A stretch of DNA of 64,000 nt, from contig NZ_AQXW01000004.1 of assembly GCF_000376825.1 (NCBI RefSeq), forward strand, positions 2,542,001 through 2,606,000, read 5' to 3'. The first letter of the stretch is position 1. The number at the start of each line of letters is the position of its first letter. Positions 45,174-53,728 of this stretch are shown here, piece by piece. The position numbers were made by a program, and so were the translations under genes. The DNA comes from Demetria terragena DSM 11295. GTDB taxonomy: Bacteria > Actinomycetota > Actinomycetes > Actinomycetales > Dermatophilaceae. The notes below the pieces were generated by a model. The model was not told the origin of the DNA and did not search any database. It saw nothing but the letters and a program-made list of their open reading frames with translations.

Positions 45174-46043
45174 TCACGGTGTCGTCGCCATCGCGGACGG
45201 AAGGCGCAGTGGCGGGCAGGTAAATCCCGTGTTTGCAGTTTTCGGAGTCGGTCGTAGGCGCACGGTGGAGTTCACTGGGTAGTGATCCGAGAGCGCTGGG
45301 TCTTGGTTGACGACGTTGACGTCCTGGAATGAGCCACGACGAGATTTCAACAAGACATGGTCGATGACACCATGGTCCGGTCTACCCACGATCGTGCTCT
45401 GCTGCTGCGGATTGGCGTGAGGAAGGTCCCAAGCGGAGACAAAGCCTTTATGCCGGATTGCCTGAAGTCCAGGAGAGTCGACGTACAGGTTGAGATCGCC
45501 TCCAACAAGAACGTTGGGTGTTCTGTCTCGCGACAATGCATTAGCAAGGGTCCAGGCGTGACCTTTGCCTTCGCGGTTGGCAATGTGGGTCGACCACAGC
45601 GCGATCGGAACGCCGCGGACCCTAGTTCGCCCTCGGACCGCCGAGGCGGGGTTCCATGCACCCTCGGAATCAAAGTGCACCTCGCATCCCGACGATATCG
45701 GTGTGCGGCTAAGAATTACCTTGAACTTGTCGGGGTGGTTTGCTGAGGAGATGGTCCCATTCAGAACGTGGACCATGCCGGCAGACTTCGCGACGCGCAG
45801 TGCCCAGTCGCCGTGCGGGACCTCACTGAGGAATGCGACGTCGGCTCGACTGGTGCGCAGGACCTCTCCGACCTGTTCCACACTCGCCATAGATCCGTAG
45901 CGGACGTTCCACGTGACGGCGCGGACCGAGACGCTGTGCTGTTTTGCGGAGTCAGAGTCGGACGGTCGCGCACTGGCTCCGATGGCGAGGGCCGATGCGC
46001 CAAGCCCGACGACGAGCATTACGGCACTGTGTTTATGCATCAT
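45174..46043 (-). CDS. Secreted endonuclease/exonuclease/phosphatase (EEP) family protein
   Basis: 289 residues. The N-terminus looks like a signal peptide (HKHSAVMLVVGLGASALAIGASA). The EEP fold has AVTWNVRYG, FLSEVPHGDW (metal Glu), LVGGDLNLYVDSP and the terminal SDHYPV. EEP enzymes cleave phosphodiesters or phosphomonoesters (DNase I, sphingomyelinase, inositol phosphatase types). Last gene of the eight-gene leftward operon, overlapping mgtC-like by 11 bases. Export plus operon context suggests it frees an importable product from an outside phosphodiester (inference). Confidence 0.85.
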   Translation of the reverse strand: MMHKHSAVMLVVGLGASALAIGASARPSDSDSAKQHSVSVRAVTWNVRYGSMASVEQVGEVLRTSRADVAFLSEVPHGDWALRVAKSAGMVHVLNGTISSANHPDKFKVILSRTPISSGCEVHFDSEGAWNPASAVRGRTRVRGVPIALWSTHIANREGKGHAWTLANALSRDRTPNVLVGGDLNLYVDSPGLQAIRHKGFVSAWDLPHANPQQQSTIVGRPDHGVIDHVLLKSRRGSFQDVNVVNQDPALSDHYPVNSTVRLRPTPKTANTGFTCPPLRLPSAMATTP

Positions 46044-46818
46044 TCTTTCCTTGTGGGAGGGCTTTCGATTGCCTGGGCGGGCGATATCTAACTGAATCCT
46101 TAGAGCCCGTAGCAGCTCGATTCACACCTGGCAGTTGAATGAGGTGGTCGAGGAAATCGCTGCGGAGCGCTCCTTGATAGCGGATTCGGAGACTGACCTC
46201 GATGTTGGATTGATCGTCTGTGGTATCGAGGCGCTTGGACTCGATCAACTGTGATTCACAATCGTGGTCGAGCAACGTGTTCATAACCTCGCGAAGTGCT
46301 CCGTATCCCTCCATATAGTTAACAACGATCGTCTGCTGACTGATTTGATATCGGCGACCCACGCGTCCGCCGAGAAGGGGAAGGACACGAGTCGTAAGAA
46401 GGTGCAAGATGGTCGCGAGCACCGCGATAAGGGGCATCTCGGCGGCGGCGAGCATTCCGACTGCGGCCGCGACCCATATTGAGGCGGCGGTCGTTAAGCC
46501 CCGCACGGACCCGCGACGCACGAAGATCACTCCCGCACCGATGAAGCCGATTCCGGACACCACCTGTGCGGCGATACGTGACGGGTCCACGATCGCGGTT
46601 GCGCTCGCGCTGCTGGCGAATCCGTGAGCTGAGACCAAAGTGAATGCAGCTGACCCGAGGCCTACCAGGGCATGGGTCCGGAGGCCGGCGGTCTGCAGTT
46701 TGGTGTGTCGCTCGAGACCGATGATCGCGGACAGCACCACAGCGATGCCAAGCAGCACGCCCTGTGCACTCAAGCCCACAGGGAACCAGTCGAGTCCAGT
46801 CAGTCCCACCCTGGTCAT
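46033..46818 (-). CDS. MgtC/SapB-family membrane protein
   Basis: 261 residues. Five N-terminal hydrophobic helices carry MgtC signatures: SAIIGLERHTKLQTAGLRTHALVGLGSA (shown in part: IIGLERHTK, AGLRTH), VVSGIGFIGAGVIF and VRGLTTAASIWVAAAVG. A soluble ACT-like C-terminal domain follows (about 165-250). MgtC proteins act in Mg2+ limitation and phosphate/ATP homeostasis. Its place in a phosphoesterase/ABC importer operon is unusual. Overlaps lacI-type gene by four bases. Confidence 0.9.
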   Translation of the reverse strand: MTRVGLTGLDWFPVGLSAQGVLLGIAVVLSAIIGLERHTKLQTAGLRTHALVGLGSAAFTLVSAHGFASSASATAIVDPSRIAAQVVSGIGFIGAGVIFVRRGSVRGLTTAASIWVAAAVGMLAAAEMPLIAVLATILHLLTTRVLPLLGGRVGRRYQISQQTIVVNYMEGYGALREVMNTLLDHDCESQLIESKRLDTTDDQSNIEVSLRIRYQGALRSDFLDHLIQLPGVNRAATGSKDSVRYRPPRQSKALPQGKNDA

Positions 46819-47858
46819 GCTGTCCCGTGCACCGTTGTCGCTGTCGTGCTCCGAGAACTAGATTCAGATGACCGCCGGTCAGCGGGCGCCAGGGTGCGTC
46901 CTCGGACCAGTTCGCCGCGGAATCGAAGGTGGCGACATGGGTGCCCATCGTCAACGATCCTGGCCACGACTTCGGAAGCCGCGGCGGCAGCCATGGCCTC
47001 AATCGGCTGAGCCCACGTGGTGAGTCCAAAGACTGGGCTAGCGAGTTCGCCACGGCCGTCGTAACCGATGAGACTGACGTCCTCCGGCACAGTCAGACCG
47101 AGATGAGTTAGCTGCTCCCACACCGAGACCAGCAGAGGGTCGTTTGGACACACGATGACTGTCGCTCCATCCTCGATAGACCGACGGAGCGCAGAGGGGT
47201 CCGGGACTTCACCCTCGGGCATGCACGGCACGAGGCGAACTTCGGAACCTGCTCGCCGGTGTGCCTTGGCGGTTTCGCTCGCCCGACGGGACAAGGTGGC
47301 TGAGGCGCCAGGCGGAAAGTCGATCACAGCCACGACCCGGTGCCCGAGCTCAGCGGTGAGCGAGGCCAACTGCTTTATGCCCTGGTTATCGTCCGCGACC
47401 GAGGTAAGCCCAGGATGATCGGCGTCAGACCCCGCGACGACGACAGGAGCGTCGAGGGAGGCGAATTCCTCGAGATCCACCCGACCCGACGCCACGATCA
47501 CGCCGGCGGGTCGCAGTCCCATCACCGCGTCGACGGGGCGCGCCTGCGATGCGCTGCCCGCGACGACAACCAGCTCGTACCCGCGTGCATCGAGTTCTCT
47601 CTGCACCAGGCTGGCCATCTGACCGTAGTAGGACAACTGGACCGCGCGAACATAGATGACGACGGTCCTGCCGGAGCCCGCTTTGAGGGCATGAGCCCGC
47701 AGGTCACGGACGTACCCCAGTTCGCGAGCGACCCGTTGAACTGTGTCACGGGTCGTTTGTGAAACTCCCTCTTGCCCAAGGAGTGCGCGACTCGCAGTGG
47801 ACCGTGACACAGCTGCCGCCGAGGCCACCTCGTGGATCGAGACCCGTTCCTTTTTCAT
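46815..47858 (-). CDS. LacI-family transcriptional regulator
   Basis: 347 residues. LacI HTH at the N-terminus (VSIHEVASAAAVSRSTASRALLG) with the hinge, then a periplasmic-binding-protein-like sensor (VVIYVRAVQLSYYGQMASLVQREL divided; ends DVSLIGYDGRGELASPV). It lies inside the leftward operon. The perfect palindrome GTCGGGAACGTTCCCGAC 27 bases before the first operon gene has the central CG expected of LacI operators and is the probable target. The effector is probably the imported compound or its product. Confidence 0.92.
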   Translation of the reverse strand: MKKERVSIHEVASAAAVSRSTASRALLGQEGVSQTTRDTVQRVARELGYVRDLRAHALKAGSGRTVVIYVRAVQLSYYGQMASLVQRELDARGYELVVVAGSASQARPVDAVMGLRPAGVIVASGRVDLEEFASLDAPVVVAGSDADHPGLTSVADDNQGIKQLASLTAELGHRVVAVIDFPPGASATLSRRASETAKAHRRAGSEVRLVPCMPEGEVPDPSALRRSIEDGATVIVCPNDPLLVSVWEQLTHLGLTVPEDVSLIGYDGRGELASPVFGLTTWAQPIEAMAAAAASEVVARIVDDGHPCRHLRFRGELVRGRTLAPADRRSSESSSRSTTATTVHGTA

Positions 47859-47889
47859 CGGCCCTCTCCTATCTGTGCGCAGGATTCAT

Positions 47890-48741
47890 TCACGTGGCCA
47901 GGCGATAGTCGACTACGACACCGAGATGGTCGCTGGGCCAAGGACCACCGTCGTCGTCGGGTTGACCAACTGTCCAGGCCGCCTCGATTCCGAGGTCGGT
48001 ACTAGCGAACTGGTAGTCAAGGACGTAGTCCAGGCCGCCGCGTGCTCCCGGCATTGTGGTGTCTCGAATCAGGTCATACACGTGTGGTCCACCCGACACG
48101 AGCGGGTTTGAATTCAACACGGTGGCCCTTGAGCCGAGACGTGGCGCGGCCCGCCAGGTGTCGAGCAGACCCCATCCGATTATCTCGCCGTACTCAGGTC
48201 CGTTTGGCACGAAGTTGAGGTCTCCACCGAAAATCAGTGGCGTTGGGCATCCGTCGAAGACTGCGCCGAGGTGGTCCAGTTGGGCAAGCCGGATTGCGAC
48301 GCTCTCTCGCACGTGCTCGTTATCGACGTTCTCGAGGTCTTCGCGCCCCTGAGCAACGCCACGGTAATCGGCGTCTACCCCCATAGTTCCTGCGTCCGGG
48401 GTGTGGCGGAGGTGAGCCGATGCTATCCGCACCGTCGATGCTCCGACGGTGACGTCGACGGCCGCCCAGCGTCCGGTCACTGGTAATGCGTGAGCCTGGA
48501 CATCCGTTGCCCGGTGGCGTGTCAGGATCGCCACGGACCCTCCTTCAGGCTCGATGGGGGGCGATGAGAGCGCTGAGAGTTGATAGCCCGCGCGGGCGGC
48601 CAATTCGGCCGCGTTCTTCGGGCCAGTCTCCTGAAGCATCACAATGTCGGCATCGACTTCTTCGAGGCGGCTAGCTATCAGGTCAACGCGCGAGTCGAGG
48701 TCACGACGAAGCACGTTCCAGGTGAGTACACGGAGTGTCAT
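47890..48741 (-). CDS. Cytosolic EEP-family phosphoesterase
   Basis: 283 residues without a signal peptide. EEP metal and catalytic motifs: VLTWNVLRRD, IVMLQETGPKN (metal Glu), SAHLRHTP, FGGDLNFVPNG and WPSDHLGVVVDY (terminal Asp-His). Overlaps the PP2C-like gene by four bases. In this operon it could hydrolyse the phosphate ester delivered by the ABC importer. Not closely related by eye to the secreted EEP protein at 45174-46043. Confidence 0.88.
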   Translation of the reverse strand: MTLRVLTWNVLRRDLDSRVDLIASRLEEVDADIVMLQETGPKNAAELAARAGYQLSALSSPPIEPEGGSVAILTRHRATDVQAHALPVTGRWAAVDVTVGASTVRIASAHLRHTPDAGTMGVDADYRGVAQGREDLENVDNEHVRESVAIRLAQLDHLGAVFDGCPTPLIFGGDLNFVPNGPEYGEIIGWGLLDTWRAAPRLGSRATVLNSNPLVSGGPHVYDLIRDTTMPGARGGLDYVLDYQFASTDLGIEAAWTVGQPDDDGGPWPSDHLGVVVDYRLAT

Positions 48742-49622
48742 TCATTGTCCTTACATTGAGTGTCGGTGACGTGAGTTGGGGACTCGAAGCGGAGGTAACT
48801 GCGGTCATCTGGGGCGGAAGCGCCCGGCAGCAGTGGTTTGGCCATCTCGGTAAGCTCCGCGAGCGCGGCGGGATCACAAGCGATCGCCTCGGCCAATGCG
48901 GCTTCTGCGTGATCCCAGGACCTCGCCGGGGTGAGGTAGCCGTCGCTCGCAAGGACGACGGTTGAGCCGGCGGGGACGGCCCACCGTTCGATATGTTCGA
49001 CGGGAATAGGGCCACCGTTTACCACCCCGTACCCGAACCGCCCGGTGGTATTCGCCAGCGCGGGCTGAGCCTCCAGCAGCGAGGCGCACCCGGCCAAGCC
49101 GGGGTCTTCACGAATAATGGTGTCGAGGTCGACGCCGCTGGCTAGGTAGGCCTGATTGATAACGGCGCGGCACGCCGCCAGCGCTTCGTCAACAGCCTTG
49201 CGCCCCTGGTAGACCTCGTTGCCGATGCGCACGTGGACATCTCCAACTCGCCAAACTTCTTGACGCGATCGTGAGTACATCGCGATCACAGCCCCAGCAG
49301 GGCCACGGTGCCCCGGCGACAAATGCGCGACTGCCGCGCTCAGCTCATTGAGCGCATTAGTGGCATCGAGGTGGCCAGGCAGGTCGGTGATGGCGCATGC
49401 GAGCGCCGCCGCATAAGAACGACCACTTGCGACCTCTTGGGCCTCCCTCAGAGGACTCGACATGCCGTCGATGACTGCGAGGTAATCCTCCGAGACGACG
49501 ATGATGTCTTCGGATTGGCGGTCCGGCGACTTTGCCTGAGCGAAAACCTCCCGGAGGTTGCCGGGCACATGCCCCGAGATCAGCATTGCGTCCGGGTCAG
49601 TCCCGTTGCAGAGCGCCCTCAT
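48738..49622 (-). CDS. PP2C-like phosphatase-fold protein
   Basis: 294 residues. Weak but ordered PP2C-like motifs: SEDIIVVSEDYLAVIDGMSSP (metal Asp in VIDG, quoted here in part as YLAVIDGMS), VWRVGDVHVRIG (GD), and VVLASDGYLTP (second metal Asp). The gap between motifs is shorter than in Ser/Thr phosphatases, and no sensor domain exists. Four-base overlaps on both sides fix it in the ABC importer operon. A small-molecule phosphatase rather than protein phosphatase role is plausible but unproven. Confidence 0.75.
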   Translation of the reverse strand: MRALCNGTDPDAMLISGHVPGNLREVFAQAKSPDRQSEDIIVVSEDYLAVIDGMSSPLREAQEVASGRSYAAALACAITDLPGHLDATNALNELSAAVAHLSPGHRGPAGAVIAMYSRSRQEVWRVGDVHVRIGNEVYQGRKAVDEALAACRAVINQAYLASGVDLDTIIREDPGLAGCASLLEAQPALANTTGRFGYGVVNGGPIPVEHIERWAVPAGSTVVLASDGYLTPARSWDHAEAALAEAIACDPAALAELTEMAKPLLPGASAPDDRSYLRFESPTHVTDTQCKDNE

Positions 49623-51346
49623 CGAGTCTTGACCCGTCGTGCCGCGCCTGTGAGTCTGCGGGACGCAAGAACGCTACATCTATCGGCCCCGAGAATCACC
49701 ACGAGGGCAATTGCCGTGTTAAGCACAACGTACGCAGTGGCGATCCCGACTAGCCCAGGATCCGGCGCCGCGGCGAGCCCACCCATGACGACGCCGAGAG
49801 GTTGGTTGCTGACGTTGTAGAGCATGACCGACACCGTGTATTCATCGAAACTCTGATTAAAGCCCAAGGCTGACACCTGAATTAGGACCGGAAGCAGCGC
49901 TGGAAAGGCAACTGTGGTAAACCGTCTCATGGGCGTGGCGCCGAGCGATTTAGCAGCATCCTCCAGGCCTGGATCGATGCTTGAGTAGGTCGCTCTCACG
50001 AATCGCACGAACGTGGGGAGAAGAACGACGACGTACGCGAGTGGGAGAATCCAGAAAGATCCGACGAGGACGCTGCCACCTAGGAGCGCGTTCGAGTCTC
50101 CGAAAATAATAAGGAAACCCAATGCGATAAGTACTCCAGGGAGAAAATATGGAAGGAACACGCTAAGCTGAAGAACATCTGTGAGGCGGTTTCGACGCTG
50201 GTGGGCAAGGTGGGATATAAAAGTACCCAGAACAAGCGTGATTGATATCGCAATCAAAGTCAGAATCAGTGAGTTGACGATCGGTTGACTGGCGTTTGGG
50301 TCGCTGAATGCCGTTCGAAAATGTTCAGCTGTAAAACCCCCTGTTACCTTCCCTGCCCGGATGTCCTCCGACGGCGAGAAGGCGAGGAGGCTGATGAGTG
50401 CTAACGGTGCGAGGTTGATGAATGCCAGTCCGTAAGCCACCAAATATACTCCAACCCGCATGGCCGGTCGCCTAACCCGGATTGGCTTGAACGGGCGGGC
50501 TGATTTATTTACCGCAAAGATGTTGGCTCGACGCTCTACGCGAAGCGCCCAGACCAGGCCGCCGGCTGTCACAATAGCGAGGGACCCGCCCAGCACCGCC
50601 GCCATATCGGGACGGCCCAATTGGTTGAGTTCTAGAACCAATGGGCCGACCATTGGCGTGTCTCGACCGCCGAGAATGTTCGGTGCGGCAAACGAACTTA
50701 GCGATCCGATGAGGACCATAAAGAGCGAGGCGAAGATCATCGGTCGCATGAGGGGTATGACAACTTGGATCAAGGCTCGTATGACCGGCTGACCTAAGGA
50801 GCGTGCTGCCTCTACGACCGAAAAATCCAGATTGCGAATGGCGGGTCGAAGGAAGAGGAAGTGGTAAGAGGTCATTGTGAACGTGTGAACGATTATAATT
50901 GCAGGGATGCCAGAAAACCAGTTCGAAGGTATTGACGGGAATATCGCCTGTAGACCTTTTGTAGCGATTCCTTCGTTTCCATAGATCATGACGTATCCAG
51001 TGACGGCGGATACCGAACTAAACACCAGTGGAGTTGCGTAGGCAAGAGTAAGTAGCCATTTTCCACGCAATTCGAATGCTTCCAGAATGAATGCCTGCGT
51101 GACTCCGACCAACGTAACGGAGACGAGTGATATCGCCGTGACGACGAGTGTGGTGAGGATGGCGCGCTGGACCCGGGCGGACCCCCACACTTCGCCGACC
51201 ACCTCGAGTGGGCCGCCGAATTCAGAGTTGAGGACAGAGTGGACAACCGCACCGTTCGGCAAGTAAAGGAACGTGAGCAGGAACCACAATGCGAGCACGA
51301 TTCCGACGCCGGTTACCAGTCGGGATGGCGCGAGACCGAACTTCAC
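49619..51346 (-). CDS. ABC transporter permease, fused two-domain (FbpB/PhnU-PhnV-like)
   Basis: 575 residues with about twelve hydrophobic helices, two permease modules in one chain. Each has an EAA-type loop: VVEAARSLGQPVIRAL in the first half and LEDAAKSLGATPMRRF in the second. This fold serves ferric iron, thiamine, putrescine, sulfate-like and 2-aminoethylphosphonate importers. Wobble positions between about 49.9 and 51.1 kb are visibly richer in A/T than neighbours (for example AAAATAATAAGGAAA near 50102), a hint of transfer. Overlaps both neighbours by four bases. Confidence 0.9.
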   Translation of the reverse strand: MKFGLAPSRLVTGVGIVLALWFLLTFLYLPNGAVVHSVLNSEFGGPLEVVGEVWGSARVQRAILTTLVVTAISLVSVTLVGVTQAFILEAFELRGKWLLTLAYATPLVFSSVSAVTGYVMIYGNEGIATKGLQAIFPSIPSNWFSGIPAIIIVHTFTMTSYHFLFLRPAIRNLDFSVVEAARSLGQPVIRALIQVVIPLMRPMIFASLFMVLIGSLSSFAAPNILGGRDTPMVGPLVLELNQLGRPDMAAVLGGSLAIVTAGGLVWALRVERRANIFAVNKSARPFKPIRVRRPAMRVGVYLVAYGLAFINLAPLALISLLAFSPSEDIRAGKVTGGFTAEHFRTAFSDPNASQPIVNSLILTLIAISITLVLGTFISHLAHQRRNRLTDVLQLSVFLPYFLPGVLIALGFLIIFGDSNALLGGSVLVGSFWILPLAYVVVLLPTFVRFVRATYSSIDPGLEDAAKSLGATPMRRFTTVAFPALLPVLIQVSALGFNQSFDEYTVSVMLYNVSNQPLGVVMGGLAAAPDPGLVGIATAYVVLNTAIALVVILGADRCSVLASRRLTGAARRVKTR

Positions 51347-52332
51347 GACACAACCTCCATGACGTCGTGTGCACGGATCGTGCAGTAGGTCGTGGCGCCT
51401 GCCTTGCGCAGTGGAGTGACGATCGAGGACTGTTCCGTGGCGCGAATAGGGGTGCCCTCGATATCGAGGACGTACTCGGTTGCGTTTCCGCCGAAGGATG
51501 ACCGGACGATCTGCGCCTTGGATCCCTCGCCGTGATCGTTGAGGATGACGCGCTCGGGACGGACAAACCGCCGAGTATTGGACTCCTTCAGACCGAACTG
51601 CGTCGCTAACTGCGTCGTCAACTCGTTTGCGTCACCGACAAACTGGCAAACATATGAGGATTTGGGCTGGTGGTATATCTCGAGGGGGGTGCCGATCTGC
51701 TCAATCCGACCATCTTGCATTACAGCAATTCGGTCCGAGATGGCCAGGGCCTCGTCTTGGTCGTGGGTGACGTAGATCGTCGTGATTCCGAGCTCGTCAT
51801 GCAACTCGCGAACTTGTGCACGCAGCCGGATTCGTAGTCTTGCGTCGAGGTTGCTTAGCGGCTCGTCCATCAAGAGAGCGGTAGGTCGGGTTACAAGCAC
51901 CCGTGCGATAGCGACGCGCTGCTGCTGGCCGCCGGAAAGTTCGGCCGGCCGCGATTTCGCTAGTCGCGTCAGGTCAGTCATCTCAAGTGCGTCACGCACT
52001 CGCGTCTCACGTTCGCTGCGCGGGACGCGCTGGGCCTTAAGACCGAACGCCACATTATCCGCGACGGTGAGGTGTGGAAACAAGGCGTAGTTCTGAAAGA
52101 CAAAGCCAACCTGGCGACTCTCGGGATCCAAATTTAAGACGTCTCGACCGCTGACTTCTAGCGATCCGGACTCCGGTTTTACGAAGCCACCGATTGTCCT
52201 GAGTAATGTTGACTTCCCGCACCCAGACGGCCCGAGAAGAGTTAGGAATTCTCCTTGACTGACGGATAGTGAGAGGTCTTCTACAGCCAGTGTTCCGCCA
52301 TAGGCGACGCGAAGGTTCTTGATATGGATCAT
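51343..52332 (-). CDS. ABC transporter ATP-binding protein (PotA/FbpC-like)
   Basis: 329 residues. Walker A GPSGCGKST, Q-loop VFQNYALFPHLTV, signature LSGGQQQR, Walker B LLMDEPLSNLDARL and switch TIYVTHDQDE; the C-terminal TOBE-like part starts at about 240. It pairs with the fused permease (ATGA overlap) and the lipoprotein 92 bases upstream. The subfamily handles Fe3+, spermidine and phosphonates, so the family alone does not fix the substrate. Confidence 0.93.
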   Translation of the reverse strand: MIHIKNLRVAYGGTLAVEDLSLSVSQGEFLTLLGPSGCGKSTLLRTIGGFVKPESGSLEVSGRDVLNLDPESRQVGFVFQNYALFPHLTVADNVAFGLKAQRVPRSERETRVRDALEMTDLTRLAKSRPAELSGGQQQRVAIARVLVTRPTALLMDEPLSNLDARLRIRLRAQVRELHDELGITTIYVTHDQDEALAISDRIAVMQDGRIEQIGTPLEIYHQPKSSYVCQFVGDANELTTQLATQFGLKESNTRRFVRPERVILNDHGEGSKAQIVRSSFGGNATEYVLDIEGTPIRATEQSSIVTPLRKAGATTYCTIRAHDVMEVVS

Positions 52333-52424
52333 GGTTCCTCATTGGTGATAGTTGAGCAAACGTAGTGGCGCGCCCGCCGTGTCGACATCCGCGTTCGGAC
52401 CTCGACACAACGCCGCCGCCCCCC

Positions 52425-53450
52425 TCAGGACAGTTCGAGTTCGATTCGCTGTAGCCACCGCGTCAGATGTGGCGTGATAGTGGTCCAGTCGATAGTTTGG
52501 CGGGGGATGTCACGAACGGCCTTAGCCTCGTCGGGAAGTTTGGCTAGCGCACGTGTGTTCAAGGGGGTATCGCTTTTGGTTTCCTTGACGTACTCCGCCT
52601 GAAAATCGGCGCTCCCGAACCAATCGACGAACGTACGTGCTTGATCTCCCAGGGGCGTGCCAGTCGTGATTCCGATCCCGGTCTGCACGTACGGCGTACC
52701 GTCGCTCGGGCGGACCAGTTCGACGTCGACATCTGCGTCCTGCTCGCCGACCTGGATCCCGCCCAGCCAGTCGGCGACGACAGGAACCTCACCGCTCGCC
52801 ACTCGACGCCAGTCGAAACGTTGGCCGTCAGGGATCGCGAGAGAGTTCCGCAGGATCCGACCGAGGACGTCCCAGCCCTCGGGGGATACCTGGCCCGTTG
52901 CCGGGTCGGTATACCGCCAGAGAATTCCAACCGATGCGGTCTGCGCGGTCTGGCCCCGTGGGTAGAAGAACTTGTTGGCCCATCGCGGGTTCGCGAGGTC
53001 CACCCAGTCGGTCGGGCCGGCGCCGTCGAGCCTCCCCGCATTGAAGGTGAGAACGACCGGGGTCTGAGTGAATAGCACGTGGTTGGTCCCAGCTTGGGCG
53101 GCTGCTGGCAGTTCGCCGTACCAGTTGGGGCGAAATGGCTCGAATGCTCCATCGGTCGCGAGTCGATTGAGCAGCGGTTCGCCGAGGCCAAGCACGACAT
53201 CCGCCTGTGGATTGTGTCGTTCAGCTGTGACGCGTGCGGTCAGCGAGTCGGCGCCACCGGAGAGAATCTTCACCGACATGCCGAGATCTTGCCGTGCCCT
53301 TTTGCTCACGTAGTCGATGCGCACCTCGCTCATGGGGGCGTAGACCGTGAGGGGTGACGAGTCAGCGCCAACGGGCGATGCGCATCTCGCTGTAGCCATC
53401 GCCGCGACGCCAGCAGACGCGGCGCCGAGAAACTGCCTGCGTGTAGTCAA
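52425..53450 (-). CDS. ABC transporter substrate-binding protein (Fe3+/2-aminoethylphosphonate-like, family 1/6)
   Basis: 341 residues. The N-terminus MTTRRQFLGAASAG is a twin-arginine-type signal and ATARCASP is a possible lipobox (Cys23). The mature part resembles AfuA/PhnS-type proteins: LTVYAPMSEVRIDYV, ADVVLGLGEPLL, PVVLTFNAG and PLGDQARTFVDWF. It lacks the tyrosine-rich iron site as far as I can see. First gene of the leftward operon, with TTG start at 53450 and a weak ribosome site; the LacI-like operator is 27 bases upstream. Confidence 0.85.
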   Translation of the reverse strand: MTTRRQFLGAASAGVAAMATARCASPVGADSSPLTVYAPMSEVRIDYVSKRARQDLGMSVKILSGGADSLTARVTAERHNPQADVVLGLGEPLLNRLATDGAFEPFRPNWYGELPAAAQAGTNHVLFTQTPVVLTFNAGRLDGAGPTDWVDLANPRWANKFFYPRGQTAQTASVGILWRYTDPATGQVSPEGWDVLGRILRNSLAIPDGQRFDWRRVASGEVPVVADWLGGIQVGEQDADVDVELVRPSDGTPYVQTGIGITTGTPLGDQARTFVDWFGSADFQAEYVKETKSDTPLNTRALAKLPDEAKAVRDIPRQTIDWTTITPHLTRWLQRIELELS

Positions 53451-53476
53451 GGAGGTCTCTCTAGGGTTCGAGGATC

Positions 53477-53494
53477 GTCGGGAACGTTCCCGAC
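53477..53494. promoter_or_regulatory. Predicted LacI-family operator
   Basis: GTCGGGAACGTTCCCGAC is a perfect 18-bp palindrome with a central CG, as in LacI-family sites. It lies upstream of the operon that itself encodes a LacI regulator. Confidence 0.85.
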
Positions 53495-53676
53495 AATATG
53501 AGCCGCATCACACCGCGTCAAGGTTTTGCTGACGAAACATGGGATGTGTGGAGCGTTGCGACGCCTGGCCTGCCCATGCTCAGCACGGGCGCGCGGGTCG
53601 AATGAACCCAGTATTGAGTGCGAAAGCTGGCGATCTGAGCGGCGTGGATGTCGAGCCCCGCTCGGTTGACGGCGAC

Positions 53677-53693
53677 GGAACATCCGATGTTTA
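53677..53693. promoter_or_regulatory. Predicted FadR-type GntR operator, site 2
   Basis: GGAACATCCGATGTTTA shares 15 contiguous bases with site 1 (44222-44238); only the outer two left-hand bases differ. It lies 35 bases before the L-fuconate dehydratase start. Confidence 0.82.
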
Positions 53694-53728
53694 ATGGAGC
53701 TCGCTCAATCTGACCAGTGAGGATGCGC

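Noticed and set aside
49619-53450. ABC importer considered as the missing L-fucose transporter
   Set aside because: The fused FbpB/PhnUV-like permease and AfuA-like SBP belong to inorganic ion/phosphonate/polyamine groups, not sugar groups; the operon has its own LacI-type operator and lacks the fucose operator on its side of the promoter except by divergence.
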